DNA of 49,343 bases from an uncultured Christensenella sp. (GCA_910578245.1 CAJTPC010000007.1:1-49343), one strand, 5' to 3'; counted from the stretch's first letter, positions 8,141 through 16,703 are shown. Notes: a model not told the origin generated them from the sequence alone. Made by a program: numbers and translations.

Positions 8141-8818
8141 ATGAGAAGTTATCAAATAATTTCTATACTGCCGTCTAAGCGTAAGAAAGTATATAAGGTG
8201 GAAAGTCAAGGCGAAGTCTGTATACTCAAGGTATATCAAAGCGCAGAGGATGCAGAAAAAGAAATGCAAATTGCCAATAAAGTAGCTTTGACAGGTTACG
8301 CGCCAAAGGTAATAGACCATCAAGACAATTTGGTGTTATATGAACATATTGAGGGCGAAAATTTCTGCGAGGCATTCCGCTTAGCCACTATGACTGACGA
8401 TGTCGAGAGTATGGAACTTCTGGCAACTAGGCTGTCGATATTTTTACAAATCATATATTCTTTTACTGAGAAAGCCGTTAGAGAAGTAGACTTTAATAAT
8501 TACGTAGTCAAGGACGGCAGAGTAGTGGGCGTTGACTTTTTGAAAGTGGACGAGGGGATGCCGTACGAGGACGTGGCAAGCGCAATAGCTTTTGCTTTGA
8601 TGAACAGCGCGGGACAGTATTACGATGGTTATCATTTCGTGTATAAGTTGTTGGATTGCTTCAAACTTGATATGGTAGACGTCATAAATGAAGTCAAAGC
8701 AAGATTAAAAAGGCGCGCTAGTCAAGTAGGCGCAAAAGACGATATTGATATTGATATGCTCTTAGAAGGGCTAGTAAATTTTGACAAAAAAGGAGTAGAT
8801 TGGCGCAAGTTGGTCTAA
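8141..8818 (+). CDS. Small protein-kinase/APH-fold-like protein of unknown substrate
   Basis: The 225-residue protein resembles an abbreviated aminoglycoside/choline-kinase fold. K30 sits in a beta-3-like CILKVY, followed by an acidic helix (EDAEKEMQ) and a hinge-like VLYEHIEGENF. The putative catalytic segment VDFNNYVVKDGRVVGVDFLKV has D117, N119/N120 and the metal-binding-type D132. The HGD catalytic motif is not intact and the D-to-N spacing is short, so it could be a pseudokinase. ATG 8141 is chosen over an in-frame TTG at 8099, which lies inside the -35 hexamer. The leader would be only about six bases. It precedes and is probably cotranscribed with an XRE regulator. Confidence 0.6.
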   Translation: MRSYQIISILPSKRKKVYKVESQGEVCILKVYQSAEDAEKEMQIANKVALTGYAPKVIDHQDNLVLYEHIEGENFCEAFRLATMTDDVESMELLATRLSIFLQIIYSFTEKAVREVDFNNYVVKDGRVVGVDFLKVDEGMPYEDVASAIAFALMNSAGQYYDGYHFVYKLLDCFKLDMVDVINEVKARLKRRASQVGAKDDIDIDMLLEGLVNFDKKGVDWRKLV

Positions 8819-8842
8819 TTCTAAATTTAGGAGGTATGTATA

Positions 8843-9061
8843 ATGAAATTTGCAGAAAGATTAAAGGAACAAAGACTTATCAACGGTTACAACCAAGAAT
8901 ACTTGGCTAAGTACATGCAGGTATCGCAAGTTTCTATTAGTAACTGGGAAAGAGGAGTAAAGGAGCCGAGCTATCAAGCATTGGTAGATCTGAGCAACTT
9001 GTTTGGAAAGACTACGGATTATATGCTAGGTCTAAAAGATGACGACAGTAAGAATATATAA
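8843..9061 (+). CDS. XRE/Cro-CI family helix-turn-helix regulator
   Basis: A 72-residue DNA-binding protein that is essentially one HTH_3 domain. The HTH itself is QEYLAKYMQVSQVSISNWERG, followed by the family-typical EPSYQALVDLSNLFGKTTDYMLG. There is no partner or sensor domain. It has a strong SD AGGAGGT and follows the kinase-like gene by 24 bases, ending in a terminator. Operators cannot be assigned. Confidence 0.9.
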   Translation: MKFAERLKEQRLINGYNQEYLAKYMQVSQVSISNWERGVKEPSYQALVDLSNLFGKTTDYMLGLKDDDSKNI

Positions 9062-9090
9062 TTCTTAATGCGTTTTTCTGCTAATACGTC

Positions 9091-9133
9091 AATCGGCTCG
9101 CTTCCAATTAAGATAGCGGGCCGATTACTTTTT
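9091..9133 (+). terminator. Intrinsic terminator after the XRE gene
   Basis: An 11-bp stem (9091-9101 with 9116-9126, one G-U pair), followed by ACTTTTT. Confidence 0.85.
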
Positions 9134-9170
9134 AGTCTATAGCTATTCTTGAGCAATGGTAAAAAATATG

Positions 9171-9902
9171 TTATATCTCGTAAAGTTTGTTATACATACG
9201 TTTAGCATCTTCCGTCATATTGCCGTCCTCGTCGTAGACCGTTAGTTTTTCAACGTCAAGGGAATGCTTACCGCATTTTTTACAGGTGAGGACGAACGTA
9301 TCGGCTTTTTTGGAAATTTTTGGGTATATCAGAGTTAAAGTCTTAGGTATGAGTTTGTATTGCGAACAATAAGTTATTACTTCCGCCATACGCGTAGTCT
9401 TATGAATAATATAAAACGCTCCGCCGAATTTAAGTATCTTAGACGCGCTTGCAATTATATCCTCAAGAGTGCACGCGCTTTCGTGTCGCGATAGCGCAAC
9501 TTGTCGGCTTTCTCGCTTTTCACCGCTTTGGGATGAAAAGTATGGCGGATTGCAAACAACTACCTGAACGCTTTCTTTGCCGAGTATATTTGGCGCGTTG
9601 GCAATATCGTCGTTAACGATATTGACTTTATCTTGCAAATTATTTAGTTTGACGTTTTGCTCAGCTAGGCTTGCTACGTCGCTTTGTAGTTCTATACCTA
9701 TTACTTTTCGGCAAGGTGTCTTTGCAGTAAGAAGTAGAGATATTACTCCGTTACCGCAACCGAAATCGACTATAGTATCTCCGCGCTTACATCTTACCGT
9801 ATTGGCAAGAAGTACAGCATCGGAAGTGAAGCAATAGCCGTCTACGTATTGCATAATTTTAAGTCCGTTACATTGTAAATCGTCAAGTCTTAAGCCGTCC
9901 AT
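9171..9902 (-). CDS. trmN6: tRNA1(Val) adenine37-N6-methyltransferase-like (TrmN6/YfiC/YabB family)
   Basis: A 243-residue SAM-dependent N6-adenine methyltransferase. The N-terminal LRLDDLQCNGLKIMQ is characteristic of this family. SAM motif I is VDFGCGNGVISLLL (about residues 45-58), the acidic end of beta-2 is GIELQ, and the catalytic NPPYF is at 118-122. Family members methylate A37 of a tRNA anticodon loop; the exact tRNA in Firmicutes homologues is less certain. The C-terminal CKKCGKH insert may be zinc-binding. No SD precedes the ATG; a TTGACT-18-TAATAT promoter ends six bases upstream, so the mRNA looks leaderless. Confidence 0.88.
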   Translation of the reverse strand: MDGLRLDDLQCNGLKIMQYVDGYCFTSDAVLLANTVRCKRGDTIVDFGCGNGVISLLLTAKTPCRKVIGIELQSDVASLAEQNVKLNNLQDKVNIVNDDIANAPNILGKESVQVVVCNPPYFSSQSGEKRESRQVALSRHESACTLEDIIASASKILKFGGAFYIIHKTTRMAEVITYCSQYKLIPKTLTLIYPKISKKADTFVLTCKKCGKHSLDVEKLTVYDEDGNMTEDAKRMYNKLYEI

Positions 9903-9908
9903 ATCTAA

Positions 9909-9938
9909 ATATTACTATAAAAATATACGTTAAGTCAA
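9909..9938 (-). promoter_or_regulatory. Promoter of trmN6 (leaderless configuration)
   Basis: On the minus strand TTGACT (9938-9933), 18-base spacer, TAATAT (9914-9909). The A of the ATG is at 9902, seven bases past the hexamer, so it coincides with the expected +1. Confidence 0.7.
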
Positions 9939-9956
9939 AATAAAATGAAAAATGTA

Positions 9957-9985
9957 TTTACAAAATGCAAATAATTGGATAGAAT
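9957..9985 (+). promoter_or_regulatory. Promoter of the rubredoxin gene
   Basis: TTTACA (9957-9962), 17-base spacer, TAGAAT (9980-9985); the start is expected near 9992, in front of an AGGAGGT. Confidence 0.65.
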
Positions 9986-10014
9986 AATAATATAAACCAA
10001 CAGGAGGTAGCGAT

Positions 10015-10170
10015 ATGAAATACGTTTGTAGCGTTTGCGGATGGGAATATGATGAGGAAGTAGGTAGCGAAGAACTCGGCATAGCTCCCGGCACCAAATG
10101 GGAAGATATCGAAGAAGATTTTTCTTGTCCGTTATGCGGAGTAGGAAAAGACGATTTTTCGCAAGAATGA
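10015..10170 (+). CDS. Rubredoxin
   Basis: The 51-residue protein is a single-iron electron carrier. Its four cysteine ligands lie in VCSVCGW (C5, C8) and CPLCGVGKDDF (C38, C41), with the conserved YVC start and the usual rubredoxin spacing and length. Rubredoxins pass electrons in anaerobes, for example to rubrerythrin or superoxide-reductase systems that detoxify oxygen. It has its own promoter, a perfect AGGAGGT and its own terminator, so it is monocistronic. No oxidative-stress partner gene is adjacent. Confidence 0.96.
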   Translation: MKYVCSVCGWEYDEEVGSEELGIAPGTKWEDIEEDFSCPLCGVGKDDFSQE

Positions 10171-10206
10171 TTATCCAAATCAAATTGGGGTGATGAAATC
10201 TTAAAG

Positions 10207-10235
10207 ATACGGGCTGAATAAGCTCGTATTTTTAT
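10207..10235 (+). terminator. Intrinsic terminator of the rubredoxin gene
   Basis: A 9-bp stem ATACGGGCT/AGCTCGTAT (10207-10215, 10221-10229; one G-U), followed by TTTTTA. Confidence 0.85.
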
Positions 10236-10244
10236 ATATGATTC

Positions 10245-10274
10245 TTGACAATTAACGCGCGTAAATGATAAACT
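10245..10274 (+). promoter_or_regulatory. Promoter of the DUF4011 helicase-nuclease gene
   Basis: TTGACA (10245-10250) followed after 18 bases by TAAACT (10269-10274), or after 16 by GATAAA. The element ATGATAAA here resembles those at 520, 17948 and 37690. Confidence 0.6.
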
Positions 10275-10307
10275 AAAATTATATAAATATAAGTCCAAAG
10301 GAAACAT

Positions 10308-13300
10308 ATGAAAGAGAAACTTGCAAAATTGACAGAGATGTTGCTTGACACAGGCAAGCGTAACAATCTTATTAATTTTAGGGACAACAAGAGCAATACG
10401 TTAGAAGTAGTTTATCCCGATTTCAACACGCTTTTCCACAAGGCGGACGGCAACGTTGTCTTTGAAGTATTCGACCCGCAAATTGACGTAGACGAATTTG
10501 ACGAGAGAATTAGCGAGAGTAAGCTCAAAGAAAAATTAAAGGATAAAACGCAATATATAGATAATTACACAAAGAAGATAAAAAAGGCAAGTCAAATTCT
10601 TGTCTATAACAAAGACGTCACGCCAATCAAGGCAATGCGCGGCGTAGAAAAGAGGGCAAAGACCGCCATTGAAGAAACGGGCGTTAACATTGCATATATG
10701 GCTTTCGGCTTTATATCTTGGTATGAAGAGCAATACCCCGACGTGAAGTATGACGCGCCGATACTGCTTGCGCCGATAAGTTTGTCAAAATCGTCTAGCG
10801 TTGAGCCATACCGCATTAAAGTGACGGGCGACGATATGATACTCAACCCCACTTTTGCGTACAAACTGCTAAGCGACTACAAGATAGAACTTCCAGAGTA
10901 TGACGATGAGGGAATAGACGAGTATTTGCAAAAAATCGACGTTATTGTCGGCAAACTCAAATGGCAAGTGTCCAAGGTATGCAAGATAGGACTTTTCTCT
11001 TTCTTAAAGATCAATATGTATATGGATCTCAAGGACAACGCGGACGCAGTATTGCAAAACGCCAACGTTAGATCTTTATTGGGAGAGGGCAGAACCGTTG
11101 CGTTTGAGCAAAAACTTCAAGAGGCGCAATTCAACGTAGTAGACGCCGACTCGTCGCAACTGCGCGCAATAGAAATGGCGAAAGCCGGCGAGAGCTTCGT
11201 ACTGCAAGGACCTCCGGGAACAGGTAAAAGCCAGACTATCACCAACATTATAGCCGAGTGTATGGGCGATGGCAAAAAAGTGCTTTTCGTATCTGAAAAA
11301 CTTGCCGCTCTCGATGTGGTGTACAACAAACTTAAGCAAGCGGGACTTGAAGATTTCTGTCTGCAACTTCACTCACACAAGGCCAACAAGCGCGACTTTA
11401 TCCAAGAACTTTGCCGTACTATGCGTCTTAGCAAGAGCGGAGTATCTTCAAAGGCGAGCGAAGAGGAAGATAGATTAAATAAATCGCATATCATATTAGA
11501 CAATTACGTAGACGTGCTACACCGTCCAAACGACGTGATAGGCAAGTCGCTTTACGAACTTATCCAAGAGGTATGCTCGGACGAAGGAACGGCAAAGATG
11601 AATTTCTTTGTCGATGATATAGAGAACAAGGGCGAGAGTTATATAAAATCCGCAGTTGATTTGATAGAAAACTACGCCGAATACACCTCGTCAATCGGCT
11701 ATGATTATAAGAGCAATCCGTGGTTGGGTTACGTAAACGAGGATAATTCGTATCAACAAAAATTCAAGACGCAGACGTCTTTGGAAAGTCTATCTAAAAA
11801 GCTGGTAAAATGCAATATATACTCGCAAAAACTGTCTAAAGAATATGGCATTGAGAATATAAAGACTTTGCAGGAGTTGGGCTTATATGCCAAGCTGTTT
11901 GAGTTGATTGGCGCAAGTCAATACGTCAGCGGTAATTTGCTTGATAAAAGGACGTTGAGAGGCGTAATTGACAAGGTAATCCAACTAAGACCTCTTGCAG
12001 ACGAAATAAAGACTGTTGAGGAAGCAATTAAAGCAGACTATAACAGCGGAATATTCCAACTTGACGCTACGCAAGCCAATACTGTTTTGCAAAAGAACAG
12101 TTCGGCTTTTTCAAGATTATTTTCAAAAGAATATAAGAACCTTTTGAATAAAATAAAAGCAGATAGAAAAAATGGCAAGGCAAGCTATAAAGACGCGTTG
12201 ACGTTGATAAAACTATTGATTGAATACAATGACAAGACGTTGCAGTTTGCGAAGTCGGAAGAAAGCGTAAAAGAGAAACTTTCTTCAAATTATTGCGGTG
12301 TAAATACCAACTGGCAGACGCTGGACAGAGAACTTGCTACGCTAAGAGATTTGCTTGCCAAGATTAGCGATTTAGGCAATCTTACTCAGATTTTTGACGG
12401 CGAAGATTGCGCATACGATAGAGAGCAACTTGCAAGCCTTGCAAATGACATATCCGACTTGACGGCAAGCGTGGACAACGAAGAGGTAATCGAGCATTTT
12501 GACAGAGCAATATTCGATATATATTCCACTGCGTTCGAAGCCTTGGAGAAAAAACTCAACGGCTGTTTGGCTAATCTTGACGCTCTAGACAGTTGGACTA
12601 GATTTTTGAGCGTATTAAAAGCATTGAATGAAAAAGGCTTGACGCAGTATATCGACGTTGCCGTTAAGGAAGAAGTATTGCCGAGTGATATGGCGAGGGT
12701 ATTCAAAAAGATATTCTACAGTCAGTGGATAGACGTCATTATTCAAAGAGAGGAGTTCTTGCGAGTACTGCCTAGAGTTACGCATGACAAGACTGTGGGT
12801 ATATTCTGCGATAAGGATATGCGCGGTTTTGAAATAAGCAAGGCAAAGGTGAGAGCGGCGCTGTCGGCGTTGCGTCCCGATTTGAGCCTGATTGCGCCGG
12901 GTAGCGCCGTGGCTAATCTTCTCAACGAGGGCGGTAAGAAGCGCAGACAAAAACCTATAAGAACATTGTTGTCGCAGATTAGAGAACTTGCGCAAAATCT
13001 TAAGCCGTGCTTCTTGATGTCACCGCTAAGCGTAAGTACGTTTTTGACGAGCGACGTCAAATTCGACGTAGTGGTATTCGATGAGGCTTCGCAGATATTC
13101 CCGCAAGACGCAATCGGCGCAATATACAGAGGAAAACAGTTGATAGTCGTAGGAGACAGTAAGCAGATGCCTCCTAGCAATTTCTTTACGTCGGTGGTTG
13201 AAGTGGACGATATGGAAGACGATGAAGACGTCAAGGACTTTGAATCAGTGCTTGATTTGTGTTCTACGGTTATGCCGCAGCTTAGACTTAAATGGCACTA

Positions 13301-14876
13301 TCGTAGCAGATACGAACAGCTTATTGAATTTTCCAACAGGAATTTCTACGAAGGAGACCTTGTGACCTTCCCTTCTTCTAAGATTGACAGAGAGGGCATA
13401 GGCGTAGATTTCAAGTTTGTCGAGGGCGGTGTGTTCGACCACAAGAGCCGTACCAACAGAGCGGAGGCGGATTTTATTGTCGATCTCGTCTTTGAAAATA
13501 TCGAGAAATATCCCGACAGAAGTCTTGGCGTAGTAGCGTTCAGCATATCTCAACAAGACTTGATAGAACGTCTTTTGGCAAAGAGAAGATTGCAAGATAG
13601 CAGATATGAGGAGTTCTTTGCGAGCGATAAAGTCGAGCCGTTCTTCGTCAAGAACTTAGAAACGGTTCAGGGCGATGAGAGAGATACGATAATTTTCAGC
13701 GTGGCTTACGGCAAGGACAAAGACGGCAAGATGTCGCAGAACTTCGGACCTATAAACAAAATGGGCGGAGAACGCCGTCTTAACGTAGCCTTTACCAGAG
13801 CCAAGCTCAACGTACAACTCGTAGCGTCGGTTCACAGTTATGATATAAATCTCAAAAATTCCAATTCATTGGGCGCAAGACTTTTGAGAGATTATATCGA
13901 GTTCGCTCAGAACGGTTCGACAGACGTTGAAATCGATACGGCTGACAATGAAGATTGTCAAAGTTTTGACTTTGAAATGCAAGTAGCCCAATTTTTGCGA
14001 AGCAAGGGCTATGAGGTTGACGTCAAGATAGGCGCGTCGGCAGGAAGCGTTGACATCGGAGTCAAGGCTTTGGGCGGCGATGATTACGTATTGGCGGTAG
14101 AGTGCGACGGCAGGTCGTATAAGAGCGCAAAGAATACCCGTGATAGAGATAGGCTTCGCGCAAGTATCTTGCAAAGAATGGGTTGGCATTATCACAGAGT
14201 TTGGGCAATAGATTGGATAAAGAATAATAAAGACGAAAAGGATAGACTTCTCAAAGCCTTGGAAGAGGCTTTGCAAGCTCCAAGTTGCGATACAGTTCGA
14301 GAGAACGACAGCGTTGACGTCACTCTCGATGATTTTGAGGTGGAGCAAATTAGCGCAGACTTCAAGTTCTCCGATTACTCGACCGCTGATATTCAGCAGG
14401 CAAAAAGAGCTAGCAGGGGCGACTATCTCAAATACTTGAGATTGGTGCTTGAAAAAGAAGCCCCGCTTTCCGAAGAACTGTTCTTGAAAAGAACAATACG
14501 CGATTTTGACAGAGCGAAAATCACCGACGTTGTTTGGGAGAAGTTCAATAGGCTTACGTCGAGATGCCAAAGCGAGGGGATAGTACGCAAGAACGGTTTT
14601 ATGTATATCAAGAATAGACCCGTGGAACTTCGCTTGCCCAACGCCGACTTTGTACGCGAAGTAAAGTATATCGCGCTCGAGGAACTTGCCGACGGTATGT
14701 ACAAAATCATTTGTAAGAATATCACGGTTGATAGAATGGGTCTATACCGTATGCTTGCTAAGTTGTTAGGTTTCAACAAATTGGGCGAAGCAATGATTCG
14801 AAGATTTGACGAAGCCTTGGCGCTTATTAAAGGACAAATCGATATAGAAGGCGAAGATTTTTCGATTAAGGGATAA
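10308..14876 (+). CDS. DUF4011 / superfamily 1 helicase / Vsr-like nuclease / DUF3320 protein, probable anti-phage defence
   Basis: A 1522-residue multidomain protein. The N-terminus carries the DUF4011 hallmark LLDTGKRNNLINFRD. An SF1 (DNA2/NAM7-like) helicase follows: Walker A QGPPGTGKSQT near residue 301, Walker B VVFDEASQIFPQDA near 925, VVGDSKQMPPSNFF after it, and the C-terminal core ETVQGDERDTIIFS and RRLNVAFTRAKL. Residues ~1219-1307 form a PD-(D/E)xK/Vsr-like domain (VDIGVKAL, AVECDGRSYKS, RDRDRLRASIL). A DUF3320-like module (~1358-1444) and a short tail close the protein. This order matches the DUF4011-helicase-Vsr proteins reported as defence genes (Hhe type); that link is from memory. 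It has its own promoter and an AAAGGA SD. No other defence gene adjoins it. Confidence 0.9.
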   Translation: MKEKLAKLTEMLLDTGKRNNLINFRDNKSNTLEVVYPDFNTLFHKADGNVVFEVFDPQIDVDEFDERISESKLKEKLKDKTQYIDNYTKKIKKASQILVYNKDVTPIKAMRGVEKRAKTAIEETGVNIAYMAFGFISWYEEQYPDVKYDAPILLAPISLSKSSSVEPYRIKVTGDDMILNPTFAYKLLSDYKIELPEYDDEGIDEYLQKIDVIVGKLKWQVSKVCKIGLFSFLKINMYMDLKDNADAVLQNANVRSLLGEGRTVAFEQKLQEAQFNVVDADSSQLRAIEMAKAGESFVLQGPPGTGKSQTITNIIAECMGDGKKVLFVSEKLAALDVVYNKLKQAGLEDFCLQLHSHKANKRDFIQELCRTMRLSKSGVSSKASEEEDRLNKSHIILDNYVDVLHRPNDVIGKSLYELIQEVCSDEGTAKMNFFVDDIENKGESYIKSAVDLIENYAEYTSSIGYDYKSNPWLGYVNEDNSYQQKFKTQTSLESLSKKLVKCNIYSQKLSKEYGIENIKTLQELGLYAKLFELIGASQYVSGNLLDKRTLRGVIDKVIQLRPLADEIKTVEEAIKADYNSGIFQLDATQANTVLQKNSSAFSRLFSKEYKNLLNKIKADRKNGKASYKDALTLIKLLIEYNDKTLQFAKSEESVKEKLSSNYCGVNTNWQTLDRELATLRDLLAKISDLGNLTQIFDGEDCAYDREQLASLANDISDLTASVDNEEVIEHFDRAIFDIYSTAFEALEKKLNGCLANLDALDSWTRFLSVLKALNEKGLTQYIDVAVKEEVLPSDMARVFKKIFYSQWIDVIIQREEFLRVLPRVTHDKTVGIFCDKDMRGFEISKAKVRAALSALRPDLSLIAPGSAVANLLNEGGKKRRQKPIRTLLSQIRELAQNLKPCFLMSPLSVSTFLTSDVKFDVVVFDEASQIFPQDAIGAIYRGKQLIVVGDSKQMPPSNFFTSVVEVDDMEDDEDVKDFESVLDLCSTVMPQLRLKWHYRSRYEQLIEFSNRNFYEGDLVTFPSSKIDREGIGVDFKFVEGGVFDHKSRTNRAEADFIVDLVFENIEKYPDRSLGVVAFSISQQDLIERLLAKRRLQDSRYEEFFASDKVEPFFVKNLETVQGDERDTIIFSVAYGKDKDGKMSQNFGPINKMGGERRLNVAFTRAKLNVQLVASVHSYDINLKNSNSLGARLLRDYIEFAQNGSTDVEIDTADNEDCQSFDFEMQVAQFLRSKGYEVDVKIGASAGSVDIGVKALGGDDYVLAVECDGRSYKSAKNTRDRDRLRASILQRMGWHYHRVWAIDWIKNNKDEKDRLLKALEEALQAPSCDTVRENDSVDVTLDDFEVEQISADFKFSDYSTADIQQAKRASRGDYLKYLRLVLEKEAPLSEELFLKRTIRDFDRAKITDVVWEKFNRLTSRCQSEGIVRKNGFMYIKNRPVELRLPNADFVREVKYIALEELADGMYKIICKNITVDRMGLYRMLAKLLGFNKLGEAMIRRFDEALALIKGQIDIEGEDFSIKG

Positions 14877-14910
14877 GGGGAAAAGCTATTTGCATAATAT
14901 ACGTTTTATG

Positions 14911-14963
14911 CGAATAAATATTCATAAATGCTTTTGAAAATGCAAAAATTGTATAAATATACA
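14911..14963 (+). promoter_or_regulatory. Two ARG-box-like inverted repeats upstream of the amino-acid ABC operon
   Basis: The AT-rich 229-base gap 14877-15105 holds CGAATAAATATTCA (14911-14924; arms GAATA/TATTC) and TGTATAAATATACA (14950-14963; arms TGTATA/TATACA). Both approach the ArgR operator pattern TGAAT-4-ATTCA, with one and two mismatches. A further TGTATAAA half-site lies at 15031-15038, just before the -35. ArgR control is inferred; no argR gene is in the window. Confidence 0.4.
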
Positions 14964-15044
14964 TAAAAATGAAAATTTATGCAAAATTTATTGAGATAAA
15001 GCATAAAAACCGCGAAAAAAACAATAATTTGTGTATAAAAATAC

Positions 15045-15073
15045 TTGCATACTCGGCAAATCGGTGCTAGAAT
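15045..15073 (+). promoter_or_regulatory. Promoter of the polar amino-acid ABC operon
   Basis: TTGCAT (15045-15050), 17-base spacer, TAGAAT (15068-15073); the start is near 15080, ahead of AGAGGT and the ATG at 15106. Confidence 0.75.
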
Positions 15074-15105
15074 AAGAATACATCAAATTTATAAGAGGTT
15101 AAACA

Positions 15106-15990
15106 ATGAAAAAGAAAGTTTTAATAGCTCTATTGGTAATTGCTATCGTAGGCGTAAGCTGTATGGCATTCGCAGGTTGCGACGGCAATGTAGAAGAGTT
15201 CGACAATCTTAACAAGAGTGAAATTAAAGTAGGATACCAGACGGGTACGACAGGACAGTCCTACACAGAGGGGTATGATAATTTAACGCCTATGGACTAT
15301 ACCAACGCAATGCTTGCCGTGCAAGATATGGTCAACGGCAGAATAGATTACGTCATAACAGACATTGCTCCCGCAAAGTCGATTGCTTCTACAAGAAGTA
15401 TGAAAAAGAAAGTTAAAGTTATAGACATTAAATTGACTGAAGAGGAGTACTGCTTTGCAATCAACCCCAACGACACCAAGGGTATTAAGGAGAAGCTTAA
15501 CAAGTTCTTGAGCGACAATAGAAATAAATTGAAAGAACTTCAAAATAAGTATATACAAGGCACCAATGAGAAAAAGGTTATCTATTCTGCAAAGAATCCT
15601 ACCAATCCTTTGAAAGTAGCGACAAGCGCAGACTTTCCTCCGTTTGAGAGCATAAGCGGAGACGGCTACGAGGGATTCGACCTTGAAGTTATGGCAATGT
15701 TCTGCGAGGAGTACGGATTTGATTTGGTAATCAATAATATTGAATTCGAGACAATCGTACTTGAAGTAAATCAAGGAAAGTCGGATATTGGAGCTGCGGC
15801 AATGACTTGGAGTGAAGATAGAGCAAAAAGCGTAGTTTTCTCTGAATCCTATTATGACGCAACGCAAGTAATTATCTGCTTAAAGGGTGACACTACCTTT
15901 AATAATTGCAAGACAAAAGAAGACGTCGAGAAGATTTTGAAAATTCTTGCGACGGACTCAAAAAACGAAACTGTTAGCGGACAAGAGTAA
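15106..15990 (+). CDS. Amino-acid-binding lipoprotein (SBP_bac_3) with circularly permuted lobe order
   Basis: This 294-residue extracellular receptor should deliver a polar amino acid to the permease next door. A signal peptide ends in lipobox FAGC (Cys25). The order of the fold is unusual. Residues 39-112 are lobe 2, which is normally central: KVGYQTGTTG, then NGRIDYVITDIAPA with the amine-binding-type D86. Residues 113-150 are the normal C-terminal end (EEYCFAINPNDTKGIKEKLNKF). After a linker (151-168), residues 169-262 form the normal N-terminal half of lobe 1 (LKVATSADFPPFE, GFDLEVMAMF, DRAKSVVFSESYY with ligand-type R239). One complete domain is thus present in permuted order. It is the only receptor in the operon; its stop overlaps the permease ATG (TAATG). 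Confidence 0.85.
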   Translation: MKKKVLIALLVIAIVGVSCMAFAGCDGNVEEFDNLNKSEIKVGYQTGTTGQSYTEGYDNLTPMDYTNAMLAVQDMVNGRIDYVITDIAPAKSIASTRSMKKKVKVIDIKLTEEEYCFAINPNDTKGIKEKLNKFLSDNRNKLKELQNKYIQGTNEKKVIYSAKNPTNPLKVATSADFPPFESISGDGYEGFDLEVMAMFCEEYGFDLVINNIEFETIVLEVNQGKSDIGAAAMTWSEDRAKSVVFSESYYDATQVIICLKGDTTFNNCKTKEDVEKILKILATDSKNETVSGQE

Positions 15991-16703
15991 TGCCGATAGA
16001 TTTGAAAGACTCGTGGGAAATATTCCACAATGAATTCGTAGTTAATCGCGGATATACGAGGGTGTTGAGCGGATTGCAAAGCACCCTCATTATTGCCGTC
16101 TTGGGACTTATTATCGGTATAGTCTTGGGTACGGCGCTTGCCGTAACAAAAGTCATTCCTCAGAAGAGCAAAAGCGCAAAAGTCTTTTCTCACTTGACGG
16201 ATATATACGTCGGACTATTCAGAGGCACGCCTATGGTAGTCCAATTACTCGTAATGTATTACGTTCTTTTTCCGCTCATAGGACTTTCCAAAATACCCGC
16301 GCTTATCGTGGCTATCATGGCTTTCGGTATGAACAGCGGAGCGTACGTCTGCGAAATAATGCGTAGCGGTATCTTGTCTGTGGACAAGGGGCAAATGGAG
16401 GCAGGCAGAGCATTGGGTATGAGTTATGGCAGAACTATGTTGAAAGTGGTTATACCTCAAGCAGTCAAGAATATACTTCCCACGCTCGGCAATGAATTTA
16501 TATCCCTTGTCAAGGAAACTTCGGTCGTGTCGTTCATTACGGTAATCGACCTGACTAAGTCATTCCAACAAATCGGTTCGGCAACATACGAGTACTTTAT
16601 ACCTTACATAGTGCTGGCGCTTTGTTATTTGGTAATAGTGTATATTATTACGCTTATTGTAAAATTGATTGAGAGGAGGATGAGAGCAAGTGACAGAAGA
16701 TAA
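15990..16703 (+). CDS. Polar amino-acid ABC permease (HisM/GlnP type)
   Basis: A 237-residue membrane protein with about five membrane segments. Family signatures are GLQSTLIIAVLGLIIGIVLG, the LFRGTPMVVQLL motif and the EAA loop EAGRALGMSYGRTMLKVVIPQA, which contacts the ATPase. It forms a homodimeric channel for an amino acid. The ATG overlaps the receptor stop codon by one base, and the 3' end overlaps the ATPase start by 14 bases, so the three proteins are translationally coupled. Specificity is not deducible. Confidence 0.94.
   Translation: MPIDLKDSWEIFHNEFVVNRGYTRVLSGLQSTLIIAVLGLIIGIVLGTALAVTKVIPQKSKSAKVFSHLTDIYVGLFRGTPMVVQLLVMYYVLFPLIGLSKIPALIVAIMAFGMNSGAYVCEIMRSGILSVDKGQMEAGRALGMSYGRTMLKVVIPQAVKNILPTLGNEFISLVKETSVVSFITVIDLTKSFQQIGSATYEYFIPYIVLALCYLVIVYIITLIVKLIERRMRASDRR

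Noticed and set aside
12615..13595. Several minus-strand frames of 100-160 codons within the DUF4011 gene
   Set aside because: All overlap conserved helicase sequence on the plus strand and carry no motif or SD.
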